DNA from: Spirochaetaceae bacterium
GTDB taxonomy: Bacteria > Spirochaetota > Spirochaetia > Treponematales > Treponemataceae
Reading direction: 5' to 3'
DNA: 5,214 nucleotides
Assembly: GCA_031285525.1 (NCBI GenBank)
Contig: JAITWB010000224.1
Span: forward strand, 1 to 5,214
Shown here piece after piece: positions 1-5,092 of the stretch. The position numbers were made by a program, and so were the translations under genes. The notes under the pieces were generated by a model, which did not search any database, had not been told where the DNA came from, and saw only the letters and a program-made list of their open reading frames with translations. The number at the start of each line of letters is the position of its first letter. The first letter of the stretch is position 1.

Positions 1-787
1 CCAGGTCGGTAACGCAAATGCCCTCGGTGAGTTCCTCATTGAAGAGGATATTGTTTATCTTCGTATCATTGTGGCAAATACGCTCAGGGAGCATATTGTG
101 CAGCACAACGCGCAGCGCGCTGGACTCATCATCGGAGGCTCCGCTGTGAACAAACTTCCGGCTGATGCGCTCGCCCCGCTCCCGGTTCTCGTTCAGGAAG
201 GCTATCTCTGCGGCGGCTCCTGCGGCGCGATTGCAGCTGTCCTCTGCGAGTACTTCGTCGAAACGGCGGTACCGCAACACCATGTCGTGAAAATGGGGTA
301 TCGTCTCGTACAGTCTCGGCCCCGGGAGGTCAGCCAAGAGCTTCTGAAATTTCCCTACCGCAGTGCCGAGCATCCGTGCCTGGTCGGGGGATTCGGCGAT
401 TTCGCAGAACCGCACATCTTCGATAAAAAGATAGGTACGCCACCAGCCGCCGGTCTCATCCCGAACATAGGGCTTGCCGTCCCTTGCGGGAACAACCTGG
501 GATATCCTCCTGCTCCGGTCGGGAACTCCTGCAAGTTCCAGTTTCTTCATAATGTGGGAGGTGACCCGCTGAATATTATCCATCACTTCATCAGGATGAT
601 GAAACACGATTTCGTTTATCCGCTGGTGCAGATACCGCACCCGGGTTCCCGCCTGATTCCAGGTCGAGACAAAGGTTCCGTTTATGTGACCGCTTCCAAA
701 AGGCTTCGCTTCCACGAATTCACCGTATATCACAAAATCAGGGAGAATCGCTTGCAGCAGCTCCAATCTGTTTTTCTCTTCTTTCAT
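1..787 (-). CDS. NahK-like phosphotransferase (APH-fold sugar kinase), 3' end cut by the window edge
   Basis: Reading the minus strand from the ATG at 787 gives 262 codons without a stop, leaving the window at the left edge. The product has the aminoglycoside phosphotransferase/choline kinase fold. It shows a nucleotide-binding loop (GSGHINGTF, residues 31-39), a YLHQRIN segment (53-58) typical of N-acetylhexosamine 1-kinase relatives, and the catalytic loop HNDTKINNILF (239-249) with catalytic Asp241 and Asn246. The final VTDL probably begins the Mg-binding D-x-D motif. The family is about 350 residues long, so roughly 100 C-terminal residues are missing. Cytosolic ATP-dependent phosphorylation of a sugar such as GlcNAc or GalNAc is the best guess; the substrate is inferred, and antibiotic resistance is unlikely. 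GGGGGA lies 10 nt before the start. The gene is divergent from the PocR/AraC regulator at 879, which may control it. No in-frame upstream ATG competes with this start. Confidence 0.88.
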   Translation of the reverse strand, partial: MKEEKNRLELLQAILPDFVIYGEFVEAKPFGSGHINGTFVSTWNQAGTRVRYLHQRINEIVFHHPDEVMDNIQRVTSHIMKKLELAGVPDRSRRISQVVPARDGKPYVRDETGGWWRTYLFIEDVRFCEIAESPDQARMLGTAVGKFQKLLADLPGPRLYETIPHFHDMVLRYRRFDEVLAEDSCNRAAGAAAEIAFLNENRERGERISRKFVHSGASDDESSALRVVLHNMLPERICHNDTKINNILFNEELTEGICVTDL

Positions 788-793
788 GACTCT

Positions 794-851
794 ATTGTCC
801 CCCGAAAAAAGGTTGGCGTGAATGGGGAAACAAAAAAGAAACATGGACAAT
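794..851. repeat. Spaced inverted repeat ATTGTCC / GGACAAT in the divergent intergenic region
   Basis: ATTGTCC at 794-800 is repeated in inverted orientation as GGACAAT at 845-851. The repeat starts are 51 bp apart, close to five helical turns. The left copy sits just upstream of the kinase start codon and the right copy overlaps the -35 region proposed for the regulator gene. The arms could be half-sites for the divergent AraC-type regulator, but 7-bp arms this far apart can also arise by chance. Confidence 0.25.
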
Positions 852-872
852 TGTGCAATCTTATTATAAAAT
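844..872 (+). promoter_or_regulatory. Putative sigma70 promoter of the PocR/AraC regulator gene
   Basis: TGGACA (844-849, five of six to the -35 consensus) is followed after 17 bp by TAAAAT (867-872, five of six to the -10 consensus). Transcription would start around 879, exactly at the ATG of the regulator gene. No Shine-Dalgarno sequence is visible before that ATG, so a leaderless message is possible. Confidence 0.5.
863..868 (-). promoter_or_regulatory. Putative -10 element for the kinase gene
   Basis: The minus strand reads a perfect TATAAT here, overlapping by 2 bp the -10 element proposed for the opposite direction. The matching -35 region (around 886-891) is poor, as would suit a promoter needing an activator. 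Transcription from here would give the kinase message a leader of roughly 70 nt. Confidence 0.4.
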
Positions 873-878
873 AGCTTT

Positions 879-1781
879 ATGGCGAATAAAATGAATCTCT
901 TTTTCGACGAAGAAGTACAGCGTCTCATCGACAGTTTTGCCTACTGTTTTAGGGTAAAAATAACAGTCTTCTCCAAAGATATAGAAGAACTTATCGTAGG
1001 ATTGCAGAATCCCGGCTCCCAGTATTGCCAGCTCATACAGAAGGGGCTCCGTTACCGTTACCGCTGCTGCCGTCAAGATAAACTAATGTGCAGTCACTGC
1101 GGAACCAAAAACAAGCTGACCATCTACCAGTGTCATGCAGGCTGTTCCGAAGCGGTGCTTCCCATGGAAGTTGACGGCGCCCTCATAGGCTATGCCATGC
1201 TGGGACAGTTCAGAACAAACACCGAGGTTCCAAAAGATATTATGCAGGAATGGAAAAAGCGGGGTCTCGACACGGAGGAGCTTCGCAGCGCCTACGACAG
1301 ACAGCCTTTTTTTAACGGGGAAACGGTAAAGAATATGCTCAACCTGTTTTCCATGCTCATCGCCTTCGTGATAACCCGAGACTATGTGCGTGTCCGCCGC
1401 CCTACCCTTGCCGAGAACGTATTGCTCTGGATCAATCAACACATCGCCGAACAGATCGAACTCGATGACGCTGCAGATGATTTAAACCGGAGCAGATCCG
1501 CCGTCTCCCATGCGGTAAAAAAACAACTGGGCATGAGCTTTAAGCAACTCTGTACGATTATGAAGATCCAGAAATTCGAAAGCATCATCACCGCAGAACC
1601 GGACATTTCGATAAAAGACGCCGCCGCCCGGGTCGGCTATGAGGATCCGCTGTACTTCTCGCGGATATACCGCAAGATGCGGCTCTCTTCCCCTTCGACA
1701 TATATGAAATCAATGCGGGAGCGGATTATCGAGGAATCTTCGATTCCCCAAGAAGCGGGGTTGTTTCTTCGGGATGCATAA
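879..1781 (+). CDS. AraC-family transcriptional regulator with PocR ligand-binding domain
   Basis: This 300-residue DNA-binding regulator has two parts. Residues about 8-170 form a PocR-type sensory domain rich in cysteine (Cys50, 63, 64, 71, 74, 85, 89). It has the characteristic YQCHAGCSEAVLPM stretch (83-96) followed by GYAMLGQF (104-111). Residues about 176-283 form an AraC double helix-turn-helix: ELDDAADDLNRSRSAVSHAVKKQ is the first motif, and DISIKDAAARVGYEDPLYFSRIYRKM with SPSTYM is the canonical second one. PocR domains are known to sense small organic compounds in regulators such as Salmonella PocR; the ligand here is unknown. The divergent sugar-kinase gene suggests a carbohydrate-related effector, which is inference. 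An in-frame TAA at 867-869 limits the start to ATG 879 or ATG 891 (residue 5). Neither has a clear ribosome-binding site, and 879 fits the proposed leaderless promoter. No terminator is seen after the stop. Confidence 0.92.
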   Translation: MANKMNLFFDEEVQRLIDSFAYCFRVKITVFSKDIEELIVGLQNPGSQYCQLIQKGLRYRYRCCRQDKLMCSHCGTKNKLTIYQCHAGCSEAVLPMEVDGALIGYAMLGQFRTNTEVPKDIMQEWKKRGLDTEELRSAYDRQPFFNGETVKNMLNLFSMLIAFVITRDYVRVRRPTLAENVLLWINQHIAEQIELDDAADDLNRSRSAVSHAVKKQLGMSFKQLCTIMKIQKFESIITAEPDISIKDAAARVGYEDPLYFSRIYRKMRLSSPSTYMKSMRERIIEESSIPQEAGLFLRDA

Positions 1782-1806
1782 TTCCTTCATTGAAACAAAT
1801 ATCAGA

Positions 1807-1818
1807 ACAGATGTCTGT
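1807..1818. repeat. Short inverted repeat ACAGA-TG-TCTGT upstream of the tetR promoter
   Basis: This 12-bp interrupted palindrome with 5-bp arms ends 2 bp before the TTGACA -35 element. It could be an upstream operator half of the TetR system, or chance. Confidence 0.25.
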
Positions 1819-1819
1819 A

Positions 1820-1848
1820 TTGACATTATAACTTAACACAGTTATCTT
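1820..1848 (+). promoter_or_regulatory. Promoter of the tetR-DUF2271 operon
   Basis: A perfect TTGACA (1820-1825) is followed after 17 bp by TATCTT (1843-1848, four of six to the -10 consensus). Transcription would start near 1855, about 33 nt before the tetR ATG. The spacer and start region are packed with inverted repeats, which suits a repressed promoter. Confidence 0.6.
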
Positions 1849-1863
1849 ATACGTATTAAGTTA
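1829..1863. promoter_or_regulatory. Nested palindromes over the tetR promoter, candidate TetR operator
   Basis: Perfect 8-bp arms TAACTTAA (1829-1836) and TTAAGTTA (1856-1863) enclose a 19-bp centre. The left arm also takes part in a second repeat, TAACT-N6-AGTTA (1829-1844), and the centre holds the perfect 8-bp palindrome ATACGTAT (1849-1856). The elements cover the promoter spacer, the -10 box and the expected start site, the usual place for autorepression by a TetR protein. Which palindrome is bound cannot be told from sequence alone. Confidence 0.5.
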
Positions 1864-1887
1864 CTTGTATTAGGCAAGGAGAGTATC

Positions 1888-2490
1888 ATGCGTGCAGCGA
1901 ATCCGGAACTGGAACAGAAGATAAAAGATACCTGTCTCGAACTGCTTATCCGTAAGGAACCGGAAGAAATCAGTATGAGGGAGATTGCTGCTGCCTGCGG
2001 GGTAACGGCTACGACGCTCTATTATTACTACAAAGACAAAGAAAGCTTGTTTGAGACGGTGAAAATCGACTGCCTCCATGGAATGGATACCTACATTATG
2101 AAAAAAGTGTCCGAGTCTTATTCAACGGCGGAACAACTGCGGCTTATGCTTATCGCTTTTCGGGATTGGGCGCTGGAAAACCCCAGGATTGCCCTTCTCG
2201 TTATGAGCCGGCTCAAACCCAATGTCACCGCATCTGCCGAGAAGTTGGCAACATATGAACAAAGTACCCGAGCAGCGAAAACCCTCCTCGACACGGCAGT
2301 TGCCGAAGGCTTGTCTTCAAGCACAGATACACTGATGGATACCTCTTTATGTATTGCCGCCGTATGGGGGGCAGTTGAAACGGTACTGCTTAACCGTACC
2401 GTACCTGAATATTGGAATCGAGGAAGGGCGTTTACCGACAGAATGATAGACCTCTGTCTGTCAGTGATACTTTCCGGGAATAATATATAG
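1888..2490 (+). CDS. TetR/AcrR-family transcriptional repressor
   Basis: The 200-residue product is of normal length for the family. Residues about 8-57 form the N-terminal DNA-binding domain. The helix-turn-helix signature ISMREIAAACGVTATTLYYYYKDKESLFETV (28-58) includes the near-invariant tyrosine run after the recognition helix and the KDKESLF helix. The rest (about 60-200) is the variable helical ligand-binding and dimer domain, whose effector cannot be predicted. The start is well fixed by AGGAG at 1877-1881, 6 nt before the ATG. The DUF2271 gene follows after 21 bp on the same strand and is the likely co-transcribed target. The nested inverted repeats at 1829-1863 point to negative autoregulation. 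This is inferred from position, not shown. Confidence 0.93.
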   Translation: MRAANPELEQKIKDTCLELLIRKEPEEISMREIAAACGVTATTLYYYYKDKESLFETVKIDCLHGMDTYIMKKVSESYSTAEQLRLMLIAFRDWALENPRIALLVMSRLKPNVTASAEKLATYEQSTRAAKTLLDTAVAEGLSSSTDTLMDTSLCIAAVWGAVETVLLNRTVPEYWNRGRAFTDRMIDLCLSVILSGNNI

Positions 2491-2511
2491 AAGCTATTAG
2501 GAGAAAGACAG

Positions 2512-3231
2512 ATGAAACGAAACATGTATGCTGCGGCTCTTTTTGTGATGCTTCTCACAGCGCCTGTTTTTTCACAAACAGATGCAGTAAAGGAAGAGCA
2601 ACCGGAAGCTTTACAAACTCCGGTGAGTATCTCTGTATCAATATCACCAGGGGAATTCTGGAAGACAAAGATGCAGATATTCATTTTTTCAACCTGGAAA
2701 ACCCCGCAGACTGCCGTGTGGCTGGAAGACGGGGATGGCGGATATCTGAAAACGCTGATGGTCACAGGAAGCGCCTCTAACAAGAAGTGGAAGGCGGCAC
2801 CCAAGGCGGGGCGGCCCGAGGCGCTTCCTGTGTGGTTCTTCACCTCCGGAAGGGCTGAAGGAAAAGATGACGCCGATGTAGACGCCGTTACCGGAGCTAC
2901 GCCGGAAGGTACAGTCACAGCAACAGATGATGCTCTGTCCCTGTACCGGGGCAGGGAATATGCGATCAAGCTGGAAGTGAATACCAGTTTTGATTACAAC
3001 GAATTCTGGCCGGAGAAAGCAAAGAAAGGGACTCCCTCTTATTCAGGCGTGAATGGTCAGCCTTCGGTGGTGTATGAGGCTCGTTTCGTTGCAGGGGAGA
3101 CAGCAACGGTTCAGTTCAGGCCGGTGGGACAGGGAGCGGTTGATGGTTCCAGCGGAACCATCGTACCAGGCACAGAAGGACTAACCACGGCGCTGCAGAT
3201 ACTGGCAAGCGCTCAGGCGGATATCCGCTAA
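2512..3231 (+). CDS. Secreted DUF2271-family protein with a flavinylation-like DAVTGAT motif
   Basis: The 239-residue product starts with a Sec signal peptide: KRN, a hydrophobic core MYAAALFVMLLTAPVF, and likely cleavage after Ser21. There is no lipobox cysteine, so it should be a soluble periplasmic or exported protein. The mature part matches what I recall of DUF2271: TAVWLEDGDGGYLKTLMVT (68-85), RPEALPVWFF (101-110), VDAVTGATP (123-131) and YAIKLEVNTSFDYNEFW (150-166). DUF2271 proteins have no settled function but often accompany ApbE, FMN-binding and PepSY redox genes. The D-x-x-T-G-A-T pattern resembles the threonine site that ApbE modifies with FMN in NqrC/RnfG-type domains, so covalent flavin at Thr127 or Thr130 is a hypothesis. 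AGGAGA at 2499-2504 sits 7 nt before the ATG. The gene lies 21 bp behind tetR and is probably repressed by its product. Its stop overlaps that of the convergent MerR gene. Confidence 0.8.
   Translation: MKRNMYAAALFVMLLTAPVFSQTDAVKEEQPEALQTPVSISVSISPGEFWKTKMQIFIFSTWKTPQTAVWLEDGDGGYLKTLMVTGSASNKKWKAAPKAGRPEALPVWFFTSGRAEGKDDADVDAVTGATPEGTVTATDDALSLYRGREYAIKLEVNTSFDYNEFWPEKAKKGTPSYSGVNGQPSVVYEARFVAGETATVQFRPVGQGAVDGSSGTIVPGTEGLTTALQILASAQADIR
3142..3162. repeat. Perfect 9-bp stem-loop inside the 3' end of the DUF2271 gene
   Basis: GATGGTTCC (3142-3150) and GGAACCATC (3154-3162) form a perfect stem with an AGC loop, about 70 bp before the stop codon. No T-run follows on either strand, so it is not a standard intrinsic terminator. 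It lies where messages of the two convergent genes would run into each other. Confidence 0.5.
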
Positions 3232-4064
3232 GTAATATCGGTGAAGGGGTCACAGGGTACGATAGGAAACTGTATCTCTGTGATCCATTCGTCGGGATTT
3301 GCCCTGTTCCAGATTCCGTCGATGTAGGACTCCCGGGGGAAATCGCTGATCTGATAGTTGTTGTCTTCGATCCATTTGAAGACCGCCGAGTAGGTTTGGG
3401 GCAGAGAGGCATAGGGTCCCTGATGCAGAGCGCACGCCGCCACGGGAACCCCTTCGATGACTTTGAAGATGATGCCATCGGTTTCGATGCCCCGCCGATC
3501 AACGGCTTCGCAGAATTCGATATCGATATCAGTGTCCCTATACTCGCCGTCGTGGTAAATGACAAAACAGTAGGGCGGATCGGTGACGCATTTTATGCCG
3601 GGATTCATATCGGTAACGGTTTTGCCGATTTTGGGTATTTCAACAAAATAGCTGTCATAGGAGGGAAGAACCATCCGTTTGCTGTATACGAGCACTTTGG
3701 GGAGTTCTTTAAGAACGATTTCATAAGGGAGTTTTTGTTCCTGTTCAAACAGCGTAAGGTAATGGTTAATCGATGCAAGCTGTGCAGTAGTACTGGCAAC
3801 CTGCTCCTCCAGCTCTTGCTTCCGTTTTTTGAACCAGCTTTCCGTTTTCTTCCCCGAAAGTACTGCCTTTATCTCAGCCACCGGAAAGCCGCACTGTTTG
3901 AGCGCCACGATACGGTGCATCAGCGGCAGCTGGTTTGAGTCGTAATAGCGGTATCCCGTGGCAGGGTCGATATGAGCAGGCTCGATGAGCCCCTCTTCCT
4001 CGTAAAACCGCAGGGCTTTCACCGTTACCCGTGTCATCCGTGAAAACTGACCGATTCGATACAT
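3228..4064 (-). CDS. MerR-family regulator with GyrI-like effector-binding domain
   Basis: The 278-residue product has the two-domain plan of BmrR/BltR-type regulators. Residues 1-70 are a MerR winged helix (MYRIGQFSRMTRVTVKALRFYEEEGLI, then the wing GYRYYDSNQL, then HRIVALKQCGFPVAEIKAVL). Residues about 75-110 form the dimerisation coiled coil. Residues about 118-275 are a GyrI-like effector domain, with VIYHDGEYRDTDIDIEFCEAV, the HQGPYASLPQTY signature, RESYIDG containing a conserved-type Glu245, and the closing EWITEIQFPI. Such proteins activate transporter or detoxification genes when bound by lipophilic cationic or amphipathic compounds; the ligand and target are unknown here. The frame stays open to a TTG at 4127, but the MerR fold begins at the ATG at 4064, which I chose although no good ribosome-binding site precedes it. 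The gene is divergent from dinD and convergent with the DUF2271 gene, with a 4-bp tail overlap. Confidence 0.92.
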   Translation of the reverse strand: MYRIGQFSRMTRVTVKALRFYEEEGLIEPAHIDPATGYRYYDSNQLPLMHRIVALKQCGFPVAEIKAVLSGKKTESWFKKRKQELEEQVASTTAQLASINHYLTLFEQEQKLPYEIVLKELPKVLVYSKRMVLPSYDSYFVEIPKIGKTVTDMNPGIKCVTDPPYCFVIYHDGEYRDTDIDIEFCEAVDRRGIETDGIIFKVIEGVPVAACALHQGPYASLPQTYSAVFKWIEDNNYQISDFPRESYIDGIWNRANPDEWITEIQFPIVPCDPFTDIT

Positions 4065-4100
4065 ACGATTAAAGGTATCAAAACGGGCGCATATGGTCAA

Positions 4101-4116
4101 CAATTGCTGGCAATTG
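4101..4116. promoter_or_regulatory. Palindrome CAATTGC-TG-GCAATTG between merR-like gene and dinD
   Basis: Perfect 7-bp arms flank a TG centre. The element lies 37 bp upstream of the MerR start codon, next to a possible minus-strand -35 (TTGACC, complement of 4095-4100), and 20 bp before the dinD -35. It is the best symmetric protein-binding site in this divergent region and could be the MerR operator. I could not fit it between well-placed -35 and -10 boxes with the 19-bp spacing usual for MerR promoters. Confidence 0.45.
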
Positions 4117-4135
4117 AAAAAACTCAAAAATGCTC

Positions 4136-4163
4136 TTGCAATTATTTCAATTTACGGTATAAT
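4136..4163 (+). promoter_or_regulatory. Promoter of dinD
   Basis: TTGCAA (4136-4141, four of six to the -35 consensus) and a perfect TATAAT (4158-4163) are separated by 16 bp. Transcription should start near 4170, giving a leader of about 28 nt that contains the GAACA-G-TGTTC palindrome and the ribosome-binding site. Confidence 0.7.
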
Positions 4164-4173
4164 CCTCTTTATA

Positions 4174-4184
4174 GAACAGTGTTC
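4174..4184. promoter_or_regulatory. GAACA-G-TGTTC palindrome at the dinD transcription start, candidate LexA/SOS operator
   Basis: This perfect 11-bp palindrome with a single central base begins 10 bp after the -10 box, where a bound repressor would block initiation. The GAAC...GTTC half-sites match those of the Gram-positive-type LexA box, but the spacing is 3 bp where Bacillus subtilis boxes have 4. dinD is an SOS gene in E. coli, so LexA control is a reasonable inference. Confidence 0.45.
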
Positions 4185-4186
4185 CA

Positions 4187-4192
4187 AAGGAG
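4187..4192 (+). promoter_or_regulatory. Ribosome-binding site fixing the dinD start
   Basis: AAGGAG lies 5 nt before the ATG at 4198. It decides against the in-frame ATG at 4093, whose extra 35 codons run across the promoter and palindrome and resemble nothing in the family. Confidence 0.8.
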
Positions 4193-4197
4193 AAGAT

Positions 4198-5043
4198 ATG
4201 GATAATCATGAAATGAATCAGTATTTTGACGGTGATACTCCGTTATTTGAAAATTCAAGTCATCAAAACGGCCATTTGTGGTGGTATGCATCTGAGCTTA
4301 TGCATATGCTTGGATATGCAGATTATTCTCCAACGATGAAGCCTATTCAGAAAGCCTTATTGGTCTGTTTGAGTTCAAATATAGACACAAGCGATAATTT
4401 TAGGGAAGAATGGAAAGAAACAGGCGGGAAAAAGTTCAAAGACTTCAAATTATCCCGGTTTGCCTGCTACCTGATAACCCTTAATTCTGACATCAAAAAG
4501 CCTATCGTTGCCAAAGCCCAAGCCTATTTTGCAGCCTTCACTGCCACGGTACAGCAATATATCAGGGACAACGAAGATGTTGAGAGGGTATCACTCAGAG
4601 CGGAAGTAACAGACCACGAAAAGAATCTCAGTTCCACCGTAAAACAGTCGGGTGTGATAAATTACGCCTATTTTCAAAACCGCGGCTATATAGGACTGTA
4701 CAATATGCCCCTGAAAAAAATCAAAGAGTTAAAGGGACTTCCTGACGAACGCCCGCTCTTTGATTTTATGGGATCAGAAGAACTGGGAGCCAATATATTC
4801 CGTATAACCCAGACAGAAGCGAAAATCAAACGGGAGAATATTTACGGTCAAACAGCTCTGGAAGTTGCAGCGCAATCCGTTGGAAGAGAAGTCAGAAATG
4901 CTATTCGAAGCATGGGCGGAACTCTTCCTGAAAACCTTCCGCCCCAGGAGGATATCAAAAAAATCAAAAGCGACTTGAAAAAGACGAACAAGGAATTCAA
5001 AAAGAACGACGCACGGAAAATAGCTGATACGTGTATGCAATAA
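4198..5043 (+). CDS. dinD: DinD-like DNA-damage-inducible protein (BRO-N family)
   Basis: The 281-residue product is close in length to E. coli DinD (about 274) and matches it along the chain. Residues about 15-115 form a BRO-N-type domain (LWWYASELMHMLGYADYSPTMKPIQKA, then FKLSRFACYLITLNSDIKKPIVAKAQAYFA). The DinD-specific part follows: YAYFQNRGYIGLYNM (156-170), MGSEELGANIFRITQTEAKIKRENI (191-215), and VGREVRNAIRSMGGTLPENLPP (228-249). A lysine-rich tail (254-274) ends the protein. E. coli DinD is induced by DNA damage and acts on RecA filaments, promoting their disassembly; the same cytosolic role is inferred here. The gene has its own promoter, with a palindromic candidate operator at the start site, and is followed by two hairpins, so it is probably monocistronic. 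It is visibly more A-rich than the MerR gene, which may mean recent transfer; DinD/BRO-N genes occur often in phage and mobile DNA. No recA, lexA or phage gene is in view. Confidence 0.93.
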   Translation: MDNHEMNQYFDGDTPLFENSSHQNGHLWWYASELMHMLGYADYSPTMKPIQKALLVCLSSNIDTSDNFREEWKETGGKKFKDFKLSRFACYLITLNSDIKKPIVAKAQAYFAAFTATVQQYIRDNEDVERVSLRAEVTDHEKNLSSTVKQSGVINYAYFQNRGYIGLYNMPLKKIKELKGLPDERPLFDFMGSEELGANIFRITQTEAKIKRENIYGQTALEVAAQSVGREVRNAIRSMGGTLPENLPPQEDIKKIKSDLKKTNKEFKKNDARKIADTCMQ

Positions 5044-5064
5044 CTGCCGACCACCCATCCAGGC

Positions 5065-5091
5065 TGAGGAAGCGGCGAAGCTGCTTCCTCA
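5065..5091. repeat. 12-bp stem-loop with GAA loop after dinD
   Basis: TGAGGAAGCGGC pairs with GCTGCTTCCTCA, including one G-U pair, around the loop GAA. No T-run follows on either strand, so it is not a classical terminator alone. It lies 21 bp after the dinD stop and 1 bp before the next hairpin. It may protect the message end or strengthen termination. Confidence 0.6.
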
Positions 5092-5092
5092 A

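Noticed and set aside
1..787. Antibiotic-resistance aminoglycoside phosphotransferase
   Set aside because: The fold is shared, but GSGHING and YLHQRIN point to the N-acetylhexosamine-kinase-like group, and the divergent PocR/AraC regulator suggests metabolism.
71..874. Long plus-strand open reading frame of 267 codons
   Set aside because: It matches no family I recognise and lies opposite the phosphotransferase, whose reverse-strand reading shows clear kinase motifs (GSGHING, HNDTKINN). It also overlaps the intergenic promoters.
1782..1887. Terminator after the PocR/AraC gene
   Set aside because: The region has palindromes, but none is a GC-rich stem followed by a T-run, and they cluster on the tetR promoter.
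2118..2969. Minus-strand open reading frame of 283 codons
   Set aside because: It is serine- and alanine-rich shadow sequence crossing two well-supported plus-strand genes, TetR and DUF2271, and shows no domain.
3250..3283. Inverted repeat TCACAG...CTGTGA in the 3' part of the MerR gene
   Set aside because: The arms are only 6 bp with a 22-bp loop, inside coding sequence, and are compatible with chance.
3396..3938. Plus-strand open reading frame of 180 codons
   Set aside because: It is antisense to the MerR/GyrI-like gene, has no recognisable domain, and the opposite strand has the full family signature.
4065..4127. TTG-initiated extension of the MerR gene
   Set aside because: MerR proteins begin right at the helix-turn-helix, which here starts at the ATG at 4064. 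The extension covers the palindrome and lacks a ribosome-binding site.
4093..4197. N-terminal extension of dinD from the ATG at 4093
   Set aside because: The extra 35 codons cross the TATAAT promoter and the palindrome, have no ribosome-binding site and no resemblance to DinD. ATG 4198 has AAGGAG 5 nt upstream.
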